From the NCBI GenBank assembly GCA_934644965.1, contig CAKUDG010000031.1, forward strand, positions 1 through 32,233: a DNA stretch of 32,233 nucleotides. The letters are read 5' to 3'. Shown in pieces: positions 1-9,021 of this stretch. Source of the DNA: an uncultured Victivallales bacterium (GTDB taxonomy: Bacteria > Verrucomicrobiota > Lentisphaeria > Victivallales > UBA1829). Each line of letters opens with the position of its first letter. Positions within the stretch are counted from its first letter, which is position 1. Both the position numbers and the translations under genes were made by a program. Below the pieces are notes generated by a model. The model searched no databases. It was given only the letters and a program-made list of their open reading frames with translations, and was not told the origin of the DNA.

Positions 1-123
1 CTTTCCTCGCCATTGCCCTCTTTCCTCATAACTATCCTTGTGAGCTAAAATAACACTGATTTCGAGGATTGAAAGGAAAGGACGGCACAAAACGGCACAA
101 AATTTTATATTCTGAGGTAAAAC

Positions 124-199
124 TGGTACCCGGAAGAGGAATCGAACCTCCGACCAACAGTTTAGGAAACTGCTGCTCTATCCACTGAGCTACCCGGGC
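124..199 (-). tRNA. tRNA-Arg (anticodon CCT)
   Basis: Read on the minus strand, the 76 nt fold as a full cloverleaf. The acceptor stem GCCCGGG pairs with TCCGGGT (G-U at both ends), the D arm is GCTC/GAGC, the anticodon stem is GCAGT/ACTGT with loop TTCCTAA, and the T arm is GGAGG-TTCGATT-CCTCT. The anticodon CCT at positions 34-36 reads AGG (arginine). The terminal CCA is encoded (124-126). No neighbouring tRNA or clear terminator is visible. Confidence 0.96.
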
Positions 200-374
200 G
201 CATTTTTTTGCCAATGCGGACAAACGCTTTCTGTGACTTTACCCGCCCTGTGGGATGCCGTATTCTCAGCGGGGAAGGAGACAAAATCATCTCAAAAGAT
301 CTGTCTGCGGTTTGTAAACTAGTAAATATGCACTAAAATACAGAAAAAATCAAATCGAAAGCCTGATATTTTTT

Positions 375-1424
375 ATGAAAACGCAGTTCCTTCAGTATCT
401 GGCAAAGCGTTTTGCTCTGGGGGGCATGACTCTCTTTCTCATTCTTCTGGCAAGCTATGCCTTGATGAGACTTGCTCCGGGCGATCCCACCCGGAGCTCC
501 ATGCTCTCCATGGGAGGAGGAGGCGACACGGGCGGCGCACCCGGGACCATGTCCGCGGAAAAAAATGAAATTGCCAGAAACAAGTCCATGGAGGAAAAAA
601 TGCATCTGGACAAACCCCTCATCGTAGGTTTCGGACTCTGGCTGAAAGGGGTCTGCCGCGGCGATTTCGGCACATCCGTTTCCGTCGACAAAGGCAGACC
701 AGTCACCGAACTGATTCTGGAACGGCTCCCGATCACGCTCAGGCTCAATCTCTTTGCCATACTCCTCACCTATCTGCTTGCGATTCCCTGCGGAATCCAG
801 TCGGCGCTGAAACCGGATTCCAAAGGGGATAAAATGATGACTCTCTTCCTCTTTTTCCTCTATTCCCTCCCTGCCCTCTGGACCGCCCTGATGCTTCAGG
901 CGACTCTCTGTAAAGGAGGACTCTGTCCGATTTTTCCGCTCAAAGGCCTCGCTCCGGAAAGCACCGAAGGACTCAGCACCTGGCAAATCCTCGGAAGATC
1001 CGCCATGCATTACGTCCTCCCGGTCTTCTGCCTGAGTTACGGAAGCTTCGCCGGAATCACCCGCTTCACCAGAGCCGGAATGCTCGATGTCATCCGCCAG
1101 GACTACATCCGGACTGCCAGAGCCAAGGGCCTTTCCGAATTCACAGTCGTATACAAGCATGCCTTCCGGAATGCCCTCATCATCATGATTACACTTTTCG
1201 CAGGCATTCTGCCATCCCTTGTCGCCGGGAGCATCCTCATCGAATACATCTTCAACATCCCCGGCATGGGGGCGCTTTCCATGATGGCTTTGAGCAGCAG
1301 GGATATCCCGCTTATGATGGCGCTCTTTTCCTTCGGTGGATTCCTCACACTCTCCGGAATCCTTCTCTCCGACATTCTGTATGTCATTGCAGACCCCAGA
1401 ATCGGATTCGATTCCCGGATCTGA
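375..1424 (+). CDS. ABC transporter permease, OppB/DppB type (peptide/nickel/oligosaccharide uptake)
   Basis: This is an inner-membrane permease of the binding-protein-dependent oligopeptide/dipeptide importer family, 349 residues. It opens with a first transmembrane helix followed by the family hallmark YALMRLAPGDPT. A polar periplasmic stretch with a glycine-rich insert follows, then several hydrophobic helices. The cytoplasmic EAA-type loop that docks on the ATPase is at about residues 243-268 (DYIRTARAKGLSEF...RNAL). The C-terminus ends in the typical DILYVIADPRI. The ATG has only a weak upstream ribosome site. No OppC partner, ATPase or solute-binding protein is adjacent: a tRNA lies on one side and a convergent beta-galactosidase on the other. 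The substrate cannot be told; peptides or oligosaccharides are both known for the family. Confidence 0.9.
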   Translation: MKTQFLQYLAKRFALGGMTLFLILLASYALMRLAPGDPTRSSMLSMGGGGDTGGAPGTMSAEKNEIARNKSMEEKMHLDKPLIVGFGLWLKGVCRGDFGTSVSVDKGRPVTELILERLPITLRLNLFAILLTYLLAIPCGIQSALKPDSKGDKMMTLFLFFLYSLPALWTALMLQATLCKGGLCPIFPLKGLAPESTEGLSTWQILGRSAMHYVLPVFCLSYGSFAGITRFTRAGMLDVIRQDYIRTARAKGLSEFTVVYKHAFRNALIIMITLFAGILPSLVAGSILIEYIFNIPGMGALSMMALSSRDIPLMMALFSFGGFLTLSGILLSDILYVIADPRIGFDSRI

Positions 1425-1479
1425 AGAAAAAACGGAGTTCCTCCCAGAAAAGCGGGAGAAGGACAGAAAAAAAGGCAAA

Positions 1480-1511
1480 GGGAAAAACGAACACGGGATG
1501 CCCTTTTTCCC
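1480..1511 (+). terminator. possible terminator hairpin after the permease gene
   Basis: GGGAAAAA at 1480-1487 pairs with TTTTTCCC at 1504-1511 around a 16-nt loop, 55 nt after the permease stop. The T-run lies inside the stem and there is no separate U-tract, so this is only a weak candidate. Confidence 0.3.
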
Positions 1512-1757
1512 CTGCCACTCACTAACTCACACACTCATTCTCTCTCGCTCAGAGATTCCTCTTCCTTCAGGACATGCCTGGAGGCTGCTGTTCTCCCCTC
1601 TCCCTCCCCCTCCTCACCGCGGGACATAATCAAGCGGGGAATCTTTTTTTCCGTCTGGAGAACATTCCTCTTTCCTGCTTGCCTTTACCCTCTCCTTTCC
1701 TTCTTCTCTTCTCCCTCCCCGAAGCAGGAGACGGGAGGGGGAAAAAGGGAAAGGAAG

Positions 1758-1798
1758 CGGCGCAGGATGATCATGATGATCATGATGATGCTGCGCCG
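1758..1798 (-). terminator. stem-loop with ATGATC-repeat loop, just downstream of lacZ
   Basis: CGGCGCAG at 1758-1765 pairs perfectly with CTGCGCCG at 1791-1798. The 25-nt loop is built from GAT/CAT triplets and contains ATGATCAT palindromes. It starts 23 nt after the beta-galactosidase stop (minus strand). Beyond it on the minus strand the sequence is CTTCCTTTCCCTTTTT, pyrimidine-rich but not a clean U-tract. It could be a terminator, an mRNA 3'-end stabiliser or a protein site. Confidence 0.4.
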
Positions 1799-1820
1799 GC
1801 AGCCCCGGGACTCAGGGAAA

Positions 1821-4800
1821 TCAGAACAACGTGAAGAAGGAACGGTCGTTCAGTTCTCCCGGAGCGAAGGTTTTGAAATTCAGAGCGAATTCAAAGGAAG
1901 CGGCGGGAATTCTGTACTTTTCCGCGGTCTGCGGACCGCAGGAACTGGAACCGATTCCGGCCACCTTCGCATCCAGATGGACCACGATGTCATCGCGTTT
2001 TTTGAGTTCATACGGATGCTTTGCTGCTTCCAGGTCCTCCGGGGAGAAGCGGTGAGCGCTGAAATTGAAGTGCTCCCCGGCTTCGCGGACAAGGAGCCCA
2101 GCCATATGGAGATCATAAAACGCCACACGTCTGACATCGCTGCGGTTGCCGTTCTCCTGGGGGAAGGTGTATTCCGTATAGAGCTGGTCGACCCCCGCCT
2201 TGAAAAGGCCAACGCGCTGAGCGGTTCTGGTATCCGGATACGATTCTCCCGGTCCAAGCCCGAACCATTCCGCGGAATCCATTGAATCCGGCAGGAACAT
2301 CTGCAGTCCGATTCTGGGGAAACAGGGGAAATCTGCGGAATCGGGGACTCCGGAAACATGAAGACGGAAAGATCCGTCGGGCGCGAATTCATACAGGTAT
2401 TCGCAGTCAATGCCGTGACGGAGCACCGGAGGAGCCATGCGCGTCCGTACTTTCAGCCGGACACCGTTCTTCTTCCCCTTCCCCGTCATGGAGAGATCTT
2501 CCAGACGGTGAAGCATGTTGTGATATCCGGCATTGCGCCACTGGGTGGAGAAGGAATGATCTCCCCATCCGCGGTCGTTGTCGGTGGTGGCGCGCCAGAA
2601 GTTCAGGCGCGGGCCGCGTTCCATCAGGCGGAGGCCGTCCCGCTCGAGGGAGGAGATCACACCGTCTGCCTTGCAGAACTCCAGGAGCATGCCGCCGCAG
2701 GAGACGTAATAATATTCCGGATCCTCGTCCAGATCGATGGGATATTTTTCCGCGACCGCAGGACAGGAGACTGTGGACAGCAACGGAACGGCAATCTGTC
2801 CCCAGGCGATTTCATGTCCGCAGCGGGCCCAGAGCGTGTCGCGCCCGAGCTGGAAGGAGAGGTTCAGGAAATACTCCGCGCCGGGCGTTGGAAAGGCGGG
2901 TGCGCGGAAGGGGATCCGCAGCTCCGCCGAACTGCGCGCCTTGAGCGACAGCGGAGGCAGAGTGCCGGACTGAACTGGCATGCCGTTTTCACTGAGACTC
3001 CAGACCACATTCAGGTGTTCCAGGGAAAGGAAGTCGTAATGGTTGGTGATTTTCAGGAGCCCGGCGGCAGCGTCGACGGCCTCCACGCGGACAGGAGCAA
3101 TGACTTTTTTCAGTTCGATGAGGCCGGGAGACGGGGTCTTGTCCGGGAAAACGAGTCCGTCCGCAATAAAGTTTCCGTCATGCGGGATTTCACCGAAATC
3201 GCCGCCGTAGGCGAAATATTCGACGCCATCGCGCGTCCATGTCCGGATTCCGTGGTCACACCATTCCCAGACGAATCCGCCCTGCATGTTTTTGCAGGAA
3301 TAGAAGGTCTGCCAGTAATCCTCCAGCCCGCCGGGACCGTTGCCCATTGCGTGAGCGTACTCGCACATGATGAACGGGTGCTTGTCCTGAAAATGGTTCC
3401 TGACCAGGTCCAGACAGGCTTCGGGAGCCGGATACATCCGGCTGATCATGTCGGAATATTCCAGTTCGTGATCGCCTTCGTAATGAACGGGGCGCGTGGC
3501 GTCGCGCCGATGAGTCCATTCCGTCATTTTCGCATGATTGACACCGCTCCCGGATTCGTTGCCCAGGGACCAGATCACGATGCTCGCATGATTCTTGAAG
3601 GCTTCCACCATTCTCTGCATCCGGTCCATGAAGGCCTTTTCCCATTCCGGCCACATGGAGGGATTCTTGCCTTTCTCGTAACCGAAACCGTGGGTTTCGA
3701 TGTCGTTTTCGGAAATCAGGTAGAGTCCGTAACGGTCGCAGAGATCGAAAAAGCGAGGGTCGTTCGCATAGTGGGAGGTGCGGACGGCATTGACATTGTG
3801 ACGTTTCATCAGCAGGACATCTTCCAGCATTGCGTCATAGGTCAGCGCACGCCCGAGATCGGTGTTGAATTCGTGTCTGTTCACACCGCGGAACATCACG
3901 GCCACACCGTTGACCAGAATATTGCAGCCTTTCACTTCAACAGTCCGGAATCCCACTTTGAGGCTTTTGTATTCCAGAACCGCGCCTTTTGCATCCTTGA
4001 GAGAAAGCAGCAGGGTGTAAAGATCCGGTGTTTCCGCAGTCCATCTGGCGGGGGCTTTGACTTTGGTGGAAAGCGTCACGCGGGAGAGAGCGCCCGGACC
4101 GGTCCGCGGGAGTTTCGCCTTCAGCGGCTCGGAAAACACTGGCGACAGCTCCGGATCAAAGAGTTCGGCCTCGACAGAGGCGGCTTTTGTAAAGGCGGAG
4201 GAGGAAAAATTCTTCACGGAAACTTCCACATTCAGTTCACCGTCACGATATTTTCTGTCCAGTCCTGCCCTGGCAAAGATGTCGTAAAGATCCAGTTCCG
4301 GCACGGCGCTGAGTGAAACATCGCGGAAAATTCCGCTCAGCCACCACATGTCCTGATCCTCCAGATATGTCCCGTCCGACCACTGGACGACACGGACGGC
4401 TATGCGGTTGACTCCCGGACGCAGAAGTTCCGTAATGTCAAACTCCGCCGGAAGCCGGCTCCCCTTGCTCATCCCCGCAAAATTCCCGTTGATCCAGACA
4501 TGAAAACACGAATCCACCCCGTTGAACATCAGAAGCACTCTGCGCCCTTCCCAGAAAGACGGAATTTCAAATTCACGGATATAGCACCCCGTGGGATTTT
4601 CACTCGGAACGCGCGGCGGATCCACCGGAATCGGATATTGCACATTCGTATAATGCGGATGCCCGTAACCTTTCATCTGCCAGTTGCTCGGAACGACGAT
4701 TTCATCCCATTCACAGCAGTCAAAATCCTCTTCATAAAATTCTTCCGGCACAACAGTGGGCGAAGGAAAATATCCGAACTTCCATGCACCGTTCAAAAGT

Positions 4801-4925
4801 TTGAAATACGGAGACTGCGTGCGTTCGCCGGAGATTGCCGCAATTCTGTCGTCAAACGGCGCATACGAGCTGTGGGGCTCCAGTCTTCCGGAGCCGGTCA
4901 GAGATTCATTTTCCCAATCGTTCAT
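1821..4925 (-). CDS. lacZ: beta-galactosidase, glycoside hydrolase family 2 (LacZ type)
   Basis: Hydrolyses terminal beta-D-galactosides. At 1034 residues it matches the length of E. coli LacZ (1024). The order is an N-terminal sugar-binding jelly-roll, immunoglobulin-like domains, the TIM barrel and the C-terminal large beta-sandwich (Bgal_small_N type). The acid/base glutamate is E457 in WSLGNESG and the nucleophile is E522 in IMCEYAHAMGN, corresponding to E. coli E461 and E537. The RTSHYANDPRF and ENDIETHGF motifs are also present. There is no signal peptide, so it is probably cytoplasmic. The ATG follows an AGGGA-type ribosome site. It is divergent from the AraC regulator at 5118, which probably controls it. 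A GH2 relative acting on another galactoside is possible. Confidence 0.96.
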   Translation of the reverse strand: MNDWENESLTGSGRLEPHSSYAPFDDRIAAISGERTQSPYFKLLNGAWKFGYFPSPTVVPEEFYEEDFDCCEWDEIVVPSNWQMKGYGHPHYTNVQYPIPVDPPRVPSENPTGCYIREFEIPSFWEGRRVLLMFNGVDSCFHVWINGNFAGMSKGSRLPAEFDITELLRPGVNRIAVRVVQWSDGTYLEDQDMWWLSGIFRDVSLSAVPELDLYDIFARAGLDRKYRDGELNVEVSVKNFSSSAFTKAASVEAELFDPELSPVFSEPLKAKLPRTGPGALSRVTLSTKVKAPARWTAETPDLYTLLLSLKDAKGAVLEYKSLKVGFRTVEVKGCNILVNGVAVMFRGVNRHEFNTDLGRALTYDAMLEDVLLMKRHNVNAVRTSHYANDPRFFDLCDRYGLYLISENDIETHGFGYEKGKNPSMWPEWEKAFMDRMQRMVEAFKNHASIVIWSLGNESGSGVNHAKMTEWTHRRDATRPVHYEGDHELEYSDMISRMYPAPEACLDLVRNHFQDKHPFIMCEYAHAMGNGPGGLEDYWQTFYSCKNMQGGFVWEWCDHGIRTWTRDGVEYFAYGGDFGEIPHDGNFIADGLVFPDKTPSPGLIELKKVIAPVRVEAVDAAAGLLKITNHYDFLSLEHLNVVWSLSENGMPVQSGTLPPLSLKARSSAELRIPFRAPAFPTPGAEYFLNLSFQLGRDTLWARCGHEIAWGQIAVPLLSTVSCPAVAEKYPIDLDEDPEYYYVSCGGMLLEFCKADGVISSLERDGLRLMERGPRLNFWRATTDNDRGWGDHSFSTQWRNAGYHNMLHRLEDLSMTGKGKKNGVRLKVRTRMAPPVLRHGIDCEYLYEFAPDGSFRLHVSGVPDSADFPCFPRIGLQMFLPDSMDSAEWFGLGPGESYPDTRTAQRVGLFKAGVDQLYTEYTFPQENGNRSDVRRVAFYDLHMAGLLVREAGEHFNFSAHRFSPEDLEAAKHPYELKKRDDIVVHLDAKVAGIGSSSCGPQTAEKYRIPAASFEFALNFKTFAPGELNDRSFFTLF

Positions 4926-5117
4926 CTTTCCGTGTCCCTCTGTTTTCTCTGTGTTTCTCTCTTCAGTGTGGTTTGTCTGTTTGTCTTCTGTTTTTCATTC
5001 CGGGCGTTTTTTCCCGGCCGGGATTACAGTACAATGCCGGAAGCACTTGATAAAATCAGGAATGAATTTATATTGGTGAAAACTGGTATTTTATTTGTCA
5101 TTTCTGGTCATCTCCGC
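4926..5117. promoter_or_regulatory. divergent lacZ/AraC regulatory region
   Basis: This 192-bp gap separates two divergent starts and must hold both promoters and the regulator's binding sites. The half nearer the AraC gene is AT-rich and contains short repeats of the form TTGGTGAAAA and CTGGTATTTT (about 5070-5092), which could be AraC-type half-sites. No individual -35/-10 pair is convincing by eye. Confidence 0.5.
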
Positions 5118-5990
5118 ATGAAGAAAAAAACAAAAGACTCTCCCCCCGTTCAGCTGCCCGGATGCTATCTCCGTTACGACACTTTGTACCGCAGTGCGCC
5201 GCCGGACCGCATCCCCACGCTCTATTCCTGCGGATTCATGCCGAAAAGCGATCCCAGGCACAACTACCGGAACTATGTGGAAAACAAATACGTCATCATT
5301 TACGTGCTCAGGGGAAAGGGCCGCTATACCGACTGCAACGGAAAAACCTATGAACTGCGCCCGGGGATGCTTGCACAGCGTTTCCCGGGGAGGATCCACG
5401 GCACGGAACAGTCGCCCGAAGGGGACTGGGTGGAGGCCTTCATCGGCTTCAGCCCGGCCTTTTATGAGTCCCTGCTCTCCTCCCACACCGTGAATCCGGA
5501 GCAGCCGGTGCTCCATCCGGGACTGAATTTGTCTTTTGTGGAACAGTTCGCAGAGGTCCTCGCCGAAATGAGAAAAAGTGACGGACTTGACGATTCAAAA
5601 GCCTTTTTCCTGGCTCACCGTCTTCTGTTCACACTCTTTGAGCACGCCAGAGCCGCAATGCGTCCCTCTCCCCATGCACCCATGCTCGAAGAAGCCAAGC
5701 GTCTGCTCTCCTCCCATTTCCAAGAGCAGGACCATCTCGAAAAAACCGCCCGCTGCCTCCATTTGAGTTATGAGCGATTCCGGAAAATCTTCCGCGAGGA
5801 AACCGGCATCTCCCCCGGCGCATACCGCATCCGGAGACGCATCGAATCCGCATGCCGGATGCTTGCTGACAGTTCTCTCTCCATCAAGGAAATCGCTGAA
5901 GAACTCGGGTACAGCGATATTCAGAATTTCTCTAAGCAGTTCACCAGAATCCAGGGCATCCCTCCCTCCTCTTTCCGCCGGAGAAGCTGA
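5118..5990 (+). CDS. AraC-family transcriptional regulator (cupin + HTH)
   Basis: A 290-residue sugar-type AraC/XylS regulator. The N-terminal half is a cupin-like ligand-binding domain (YVIIYVLRGKGRYTDCNGK, then YELRPGMLAQRFPG). The last 100 residues carry two helix-turn-helix motifs, ending in the signature IKEIAEELGYSDIQNFSKQF and the closing P-x-x-FRRR. The open frame extends upstream to 4500, but that part is antisense to lacZ. The ATG at 5118 gives a normal family length and is chosen as start. Its divergent position beside the beta-galactosidase suggests it responds to a galactoside or related sugar and regulates lacZ. The ligand is not visible from sequence. Confidence 0.93.
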   Translation: MKKKTKDSPPVQLPGCYLRYDTLYRSAPPDRIPTLYSCGFMPKSDPRHNYRNYVENKYVIIYVLRGKGRYTDCNGKTYELRPGMLAQRFPGRIHGTEQSPEGDWVEAFIGFSPAFYESLLSSHTVNPEQPVLHPGLNLSFVEQFAEVLAEMRKSDGLDDSKAFFLAHRLLFTLFEHARAAMRPSPHAPMLEEAKRLLSSHFQEQDHLEKTARCLHLSYERFRKIFREETGISPGAYRIRRRIESACRMLADSSLSIKEIAEELGYSDIQNFSKQFTRIQGIPPSSFRRRS

Positions 5991-6261
5991 TGAACTCCGG
6001 AAGATGGAGACTTCTGAAAAAAGCTCCTCTCTCGAAAAGAACTCCTCTCTCGAAAAAAATCAGGGGATGTCTCCTCTCCCCGTCCCCGCCTTTCTTTCCT
6101 CATTTTCTCTCCTCTCTCTCCACCCCTCCTCCATTCCTACTCGAATCCGGGCGGGCACACTTCTGGACATCACACAGGAAGAGCTCCGGAAAACTCCGGG
6201 AAGCTCCGGAAACAAAAGAGGAAATCTCTCGAAAAACCGATGCAAACCCTATCTCTTCCGT

Positions 6262-6295
6262 CAGAGAGGTCTCTCTGCCGAAGGGCCGATTCGGC
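6262..6295 (+). promoter_or_regulatory. paired hairpins in the pseudopilin leader
   Basis: CAGAGA at 6262-6267 pairs with TCTCTG at 6272-6277 (4-nt loop). Immediately after, GCCGAA at 6277-6282 pairs with TTCGGC at 6290-6295 (7-nt loop). No U-tract follows, so this is not an obvious terminator. It may be a structured leader or an mRNA stability element. Confidence 0.35.
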
Positions 6296-6298
6296 GGC

Positions 6299-6332
6299 GG
6301 TCAACACAGAACTACGGTCAACACAGAACTAC
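6299..6332 (+). repeat. 17-bp direct tandem duplication
   Basis: GGTCAACACAGAACTAC occurs twice head to tail (6299-6315, 6316-6332) with no mismatch. Decayed relatives follow: AATACAGAATCTGCACA, and ATCTGCACG twice. It lies about 100 bp upstream of the pseudopilin start. Confidence 0.85.
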
Positions 6333-6435
6333 GCGCAATACAGAATCTGCACAGGAACATCTGCACGCGAAAATCTGCACGGATAAAGGATCCCAGGAAA
6401 GACAAAGACGGGGAAAAACAGAAGGGCAATCTCAT

Positions 6436-7206
<771 letters not shown>

Positions 7207-7642
7207 GATTGATCCAGGGAAGAAAAGAGAAAAGAATCCGTCTGTTGTTTCTCTTTCTCATTCTCCCTTCCCTCTTCCTTCCCAGCCCTTCTCTCCCGCT
7301 GCACAACACCCGGGCATCGGGCGGCATATTCTCTTTTTTCTCTCCCCTGCGAGGAGAAGAAGGAGGAGGAGGAGGGGAAAGCGGACAGGCTCCTTCATCA
7401 CACCCCCTTCCCCTCCATGCAGACGACAAAAAAATTCCGGCGGGAAAACAGACAGCATGAACCACTGAATGAATTCCCAGCCGGGAGATCACGGGAAGGA
7501 AAACTCTTTTCCCCCTATTTCTTCACATCACAGTCTCCCTTCCCGTCTCCGTCCGAAAATCCGGAACCGGGAGGGATTCTCTGAGTTCAGAAGTGGGAAA
7601 GGCATTGACCCTTCCTTTTCCTGTTTCATTTCCTTCTTTCAT
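7207..7642. other. convergent intergenic spacer, pyrimidine-rich then purine-rich
   Basis: No gene is supported. The plus strand is C/T-rich from about 7240 to 7350 and then G/A-rich (GAGGAGAAGAAGGAGGAGG, about 7350-7385). This is the same order as in the spacers at 1425-1820 and 24893-25064. A further T/C-rich part runs up to the convergent gene's stop at 7643. No clean terminator hairpin was seen. Confidence 0.55.
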
Positions 7643-8773
7643 TTATTTCTTTTTGGAAGCACTCCGTGCGGAAGACGAAGACGTTTTTTTCTTCGCCGGC
7701 GCAGCCTTTTTCCCGGCCTCCTTGGAAGCGCTTTTCTTCTCAGGCGGAGCAGCTTTCTTCTTCCCCGCGGAGGAGGCAGAGGTTGCCTTCTTTGCCGCGG
7801 GAGCGGCGGCAGAAGTCTTTTTCTTCGAAGAAGCAGAAGGGGGCGTCTTTTTCGCGGCGGAATTTTTCTTCGCGGAAGAGGTTTTCTTTTCGCGGGTCAG
7901 GGAATCGACGGCGTCATCCTCGGTCCGGATCTCGGTCACTTCGGTTTCAAAGGCGTTCCATTCCTCGACATGGAGAATTTCATCGCCGGGAGCGAGCAGA
8001 TAGAGGGGACTGAGCGACTCCGCCTCAAGCATGGCATTGCAGGTATAGACTTCCGCACTGCATCCGTTGTCCGGATATTCTCCGTCGATGAAATGATCGA
8101 AATACTTGACGAAGGCAATGCCCCGGTTGATGTAGGCGACCCATCCCTCTTCACAGTTCAAACCGATCTTGCAGGGTTTCGAAGCTTCGGGATCCTGGCG
8201 GACAAAAACAAAGTCCTCCCCCCAGGTGATGCGCGGATCATTCATGTCGGTATACGGCCAGACACTGACGAATTTCGTCGGCAGGAGTCCGGTCTTGACC
8301 TCGCTGCTCTGGGGAATGACCGCCACGCCTCCGGGCGCCATCACGCTGATGCTCCAGGCGGCAAGTTCCACATCCCAGAGGCCGTCGTTCCTCAGATAGT
8401 GTTCCACACGGAAGCGGTTGTCGCCGAGGGGATAGATGCGGATGGTCTTGGTGATTCCCGTTTCCTGTTCAGTAGGGCTGAAAAACGCCACTCCGCCTTC
8501 TTCCAGATCCTGGGCAATGATCCGGGAATTATCCAGCATGTAGGTCCGCTCGCGCGTTTCCGGAGAGTGCCAGAGACGATGCCCTCCATAATTCACCCAC
8601 TCCGACGCTCCTTTGGTTCCGGCCAGTTTCGGATCCACATGAAAAATGTTCCCGCTCCCGCCGAGAAAGCCGCCGATGATGCGGGGACCCACTTCCGTTG
8701 TGACAATCAGTTTGAAATCGCCGCTTGTCAATTCAACGCAGTCGTTCCATCCTTCAAATTGCACCTTTTTCAT
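7643..8773 (-). CDS. DUF4380-like (galactose-mutarotase-fold) protein with histone-H1-like lysine-rich tail
   Basis: A 376-residue protein with two distinct parts. Residues 1 to about 285 resemble DUF4380/aldose-epimerase-like sugar-binding proteins (TSGDFKLIVTTEVGPRIIGG, then NYGGHRLWHSPE, then ITKTIRIYPLGDNRFRVEH). I name the family from memory with moderate confidence. Residues about 295-376 are almost only Lys, Ala, Ser, Pro and Thr, in AAKK/SAKK/KKTS modules resembling eukaryotic H1 tails or bacterial Hc1/AlgP-type tails. There is no signal peptide, so it is probably cytoplasmic. The ATG at 8773 is preferred, with AAGGAGA upstream, over an in-frame TTG 24 bases earlier that overlaps this ribosome site. 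The head suggests sugar binding or epimerisation; the tail suggests nucleic-acid or polyanion binding. Confidence 0.85.
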   Translation of the reverse strand: MKKVQFEGWNDCVELTSGDFKLIVTTEVGPRIIGGFLGGSGNIFHVDPKLAGTKGASEWVNYGGHRLWHSPETRERTYMLDNSRIIAQDLEEGGVAFFSPTEQETGITKTIRIYPLGDNRFRVEHYLRNDGLWDVELAAWSISVMAPGGVAVIPQSSEVKTGLLPTKFVSVWPYTDMNDPRITWGEDFVFVRQDPEASKPCKIGLNCEEGWVAYINRGIAFVKYFDHFIDGEYPDNGCSAEVYTCNAMLEAESLSPLYLLAPGDEILHVEEWNAFETEVTEIRTEDDAVDSLTREKKTSSAKKNSAAKKTPPSASSKKKTSAAAPAAKKATSASSAGKKKAAPPEKKSASKEAGKKAAPAKKKTSSSSARSASKKK

Positions 8774-9021
8774 CCGAAAGAATTCTCCTTTCCGCAAGTT
8801 CCATTGCTTTTCAAAGCCCTGTCATAAAACCTATTCATAAGGACACTTGTTCTTTTTTTCTTCTCTTGCTCTGCACCCCGCTGCCGGGAGATGCCCCGTC
8901 TTCTCCCGTCTTTCTCCCGTCTTCTCCCCTTTCCCTGTTTTCATCTGTTTCCTCCGTTTTCAGACGGGGGGAGAAGGTGGCGGAGCAAAGTCATTCATCC
9001 TTTCTCTGGGAAACGCTGCAT

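Larger units (their letters stand above)
1425..1820. other. convergent intergenic spacer, pyrimidine-rich then purine-rich
   Basis: No gene is supported here. From about 1500 to 1725 the plus strand is strongly C/T-rich, with runs such as CTCCCTCCCC. It then switches to purine-rich sequence around 1728-1757. The C/T block and the G/A block can partly pair (CCCTCCC with GGGAGGG). Open frames in this stretch are low-complexity and have no family features. Confidence 0.6.
5991..6435. other. intergenic leader with short tandem repeats and hairpins
   Basis: No gene is supported. The stretch carries an 18-nt-period duplication of CTCCTCTCTCGAAAA (6024-6038 and 6042-6056) and a long C/T-rich tract (about 6065-6140). 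GCTCCGGAAA-like repeats lie near 6180-6210, followed by two adjacent hairpins and an exact 17-bp tandem duplication. The final 200 bases are probably the 5' leader of the pseudopilin gene at 6436. Confidence 0.55.

Noticed and set aside
82..199. tRNA-Arg as an attachment site of an integrated element
   Set aside because: tRNA genes are common integration sites and a 10-bp duplication (ACGGCACAAA) lies beside it, but no integrase, phage gene or second tRNA fragment is present.
333..1478. A 381-codon minus-strand frame opposite the permease
   Set aside because: It mirrors the permease gene, has skewed composition and no domain; the plus-strand product is an obvious membrane permease.
2358..4316. 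Long open frames on the plus strand opposite lacZ (over 650 codons)
   Set aside because: They are antisense to a fully recognisable beta-galactosidase and carry no family motifs; they reflect the GC-rich codon structure of the real gene.
4500..5117. N-terminal extension of the AraC regulator
   Set aside because: The extension is antisense to lacZ and crosses the promoter region; the ATG at 5118 gives the usual family length.
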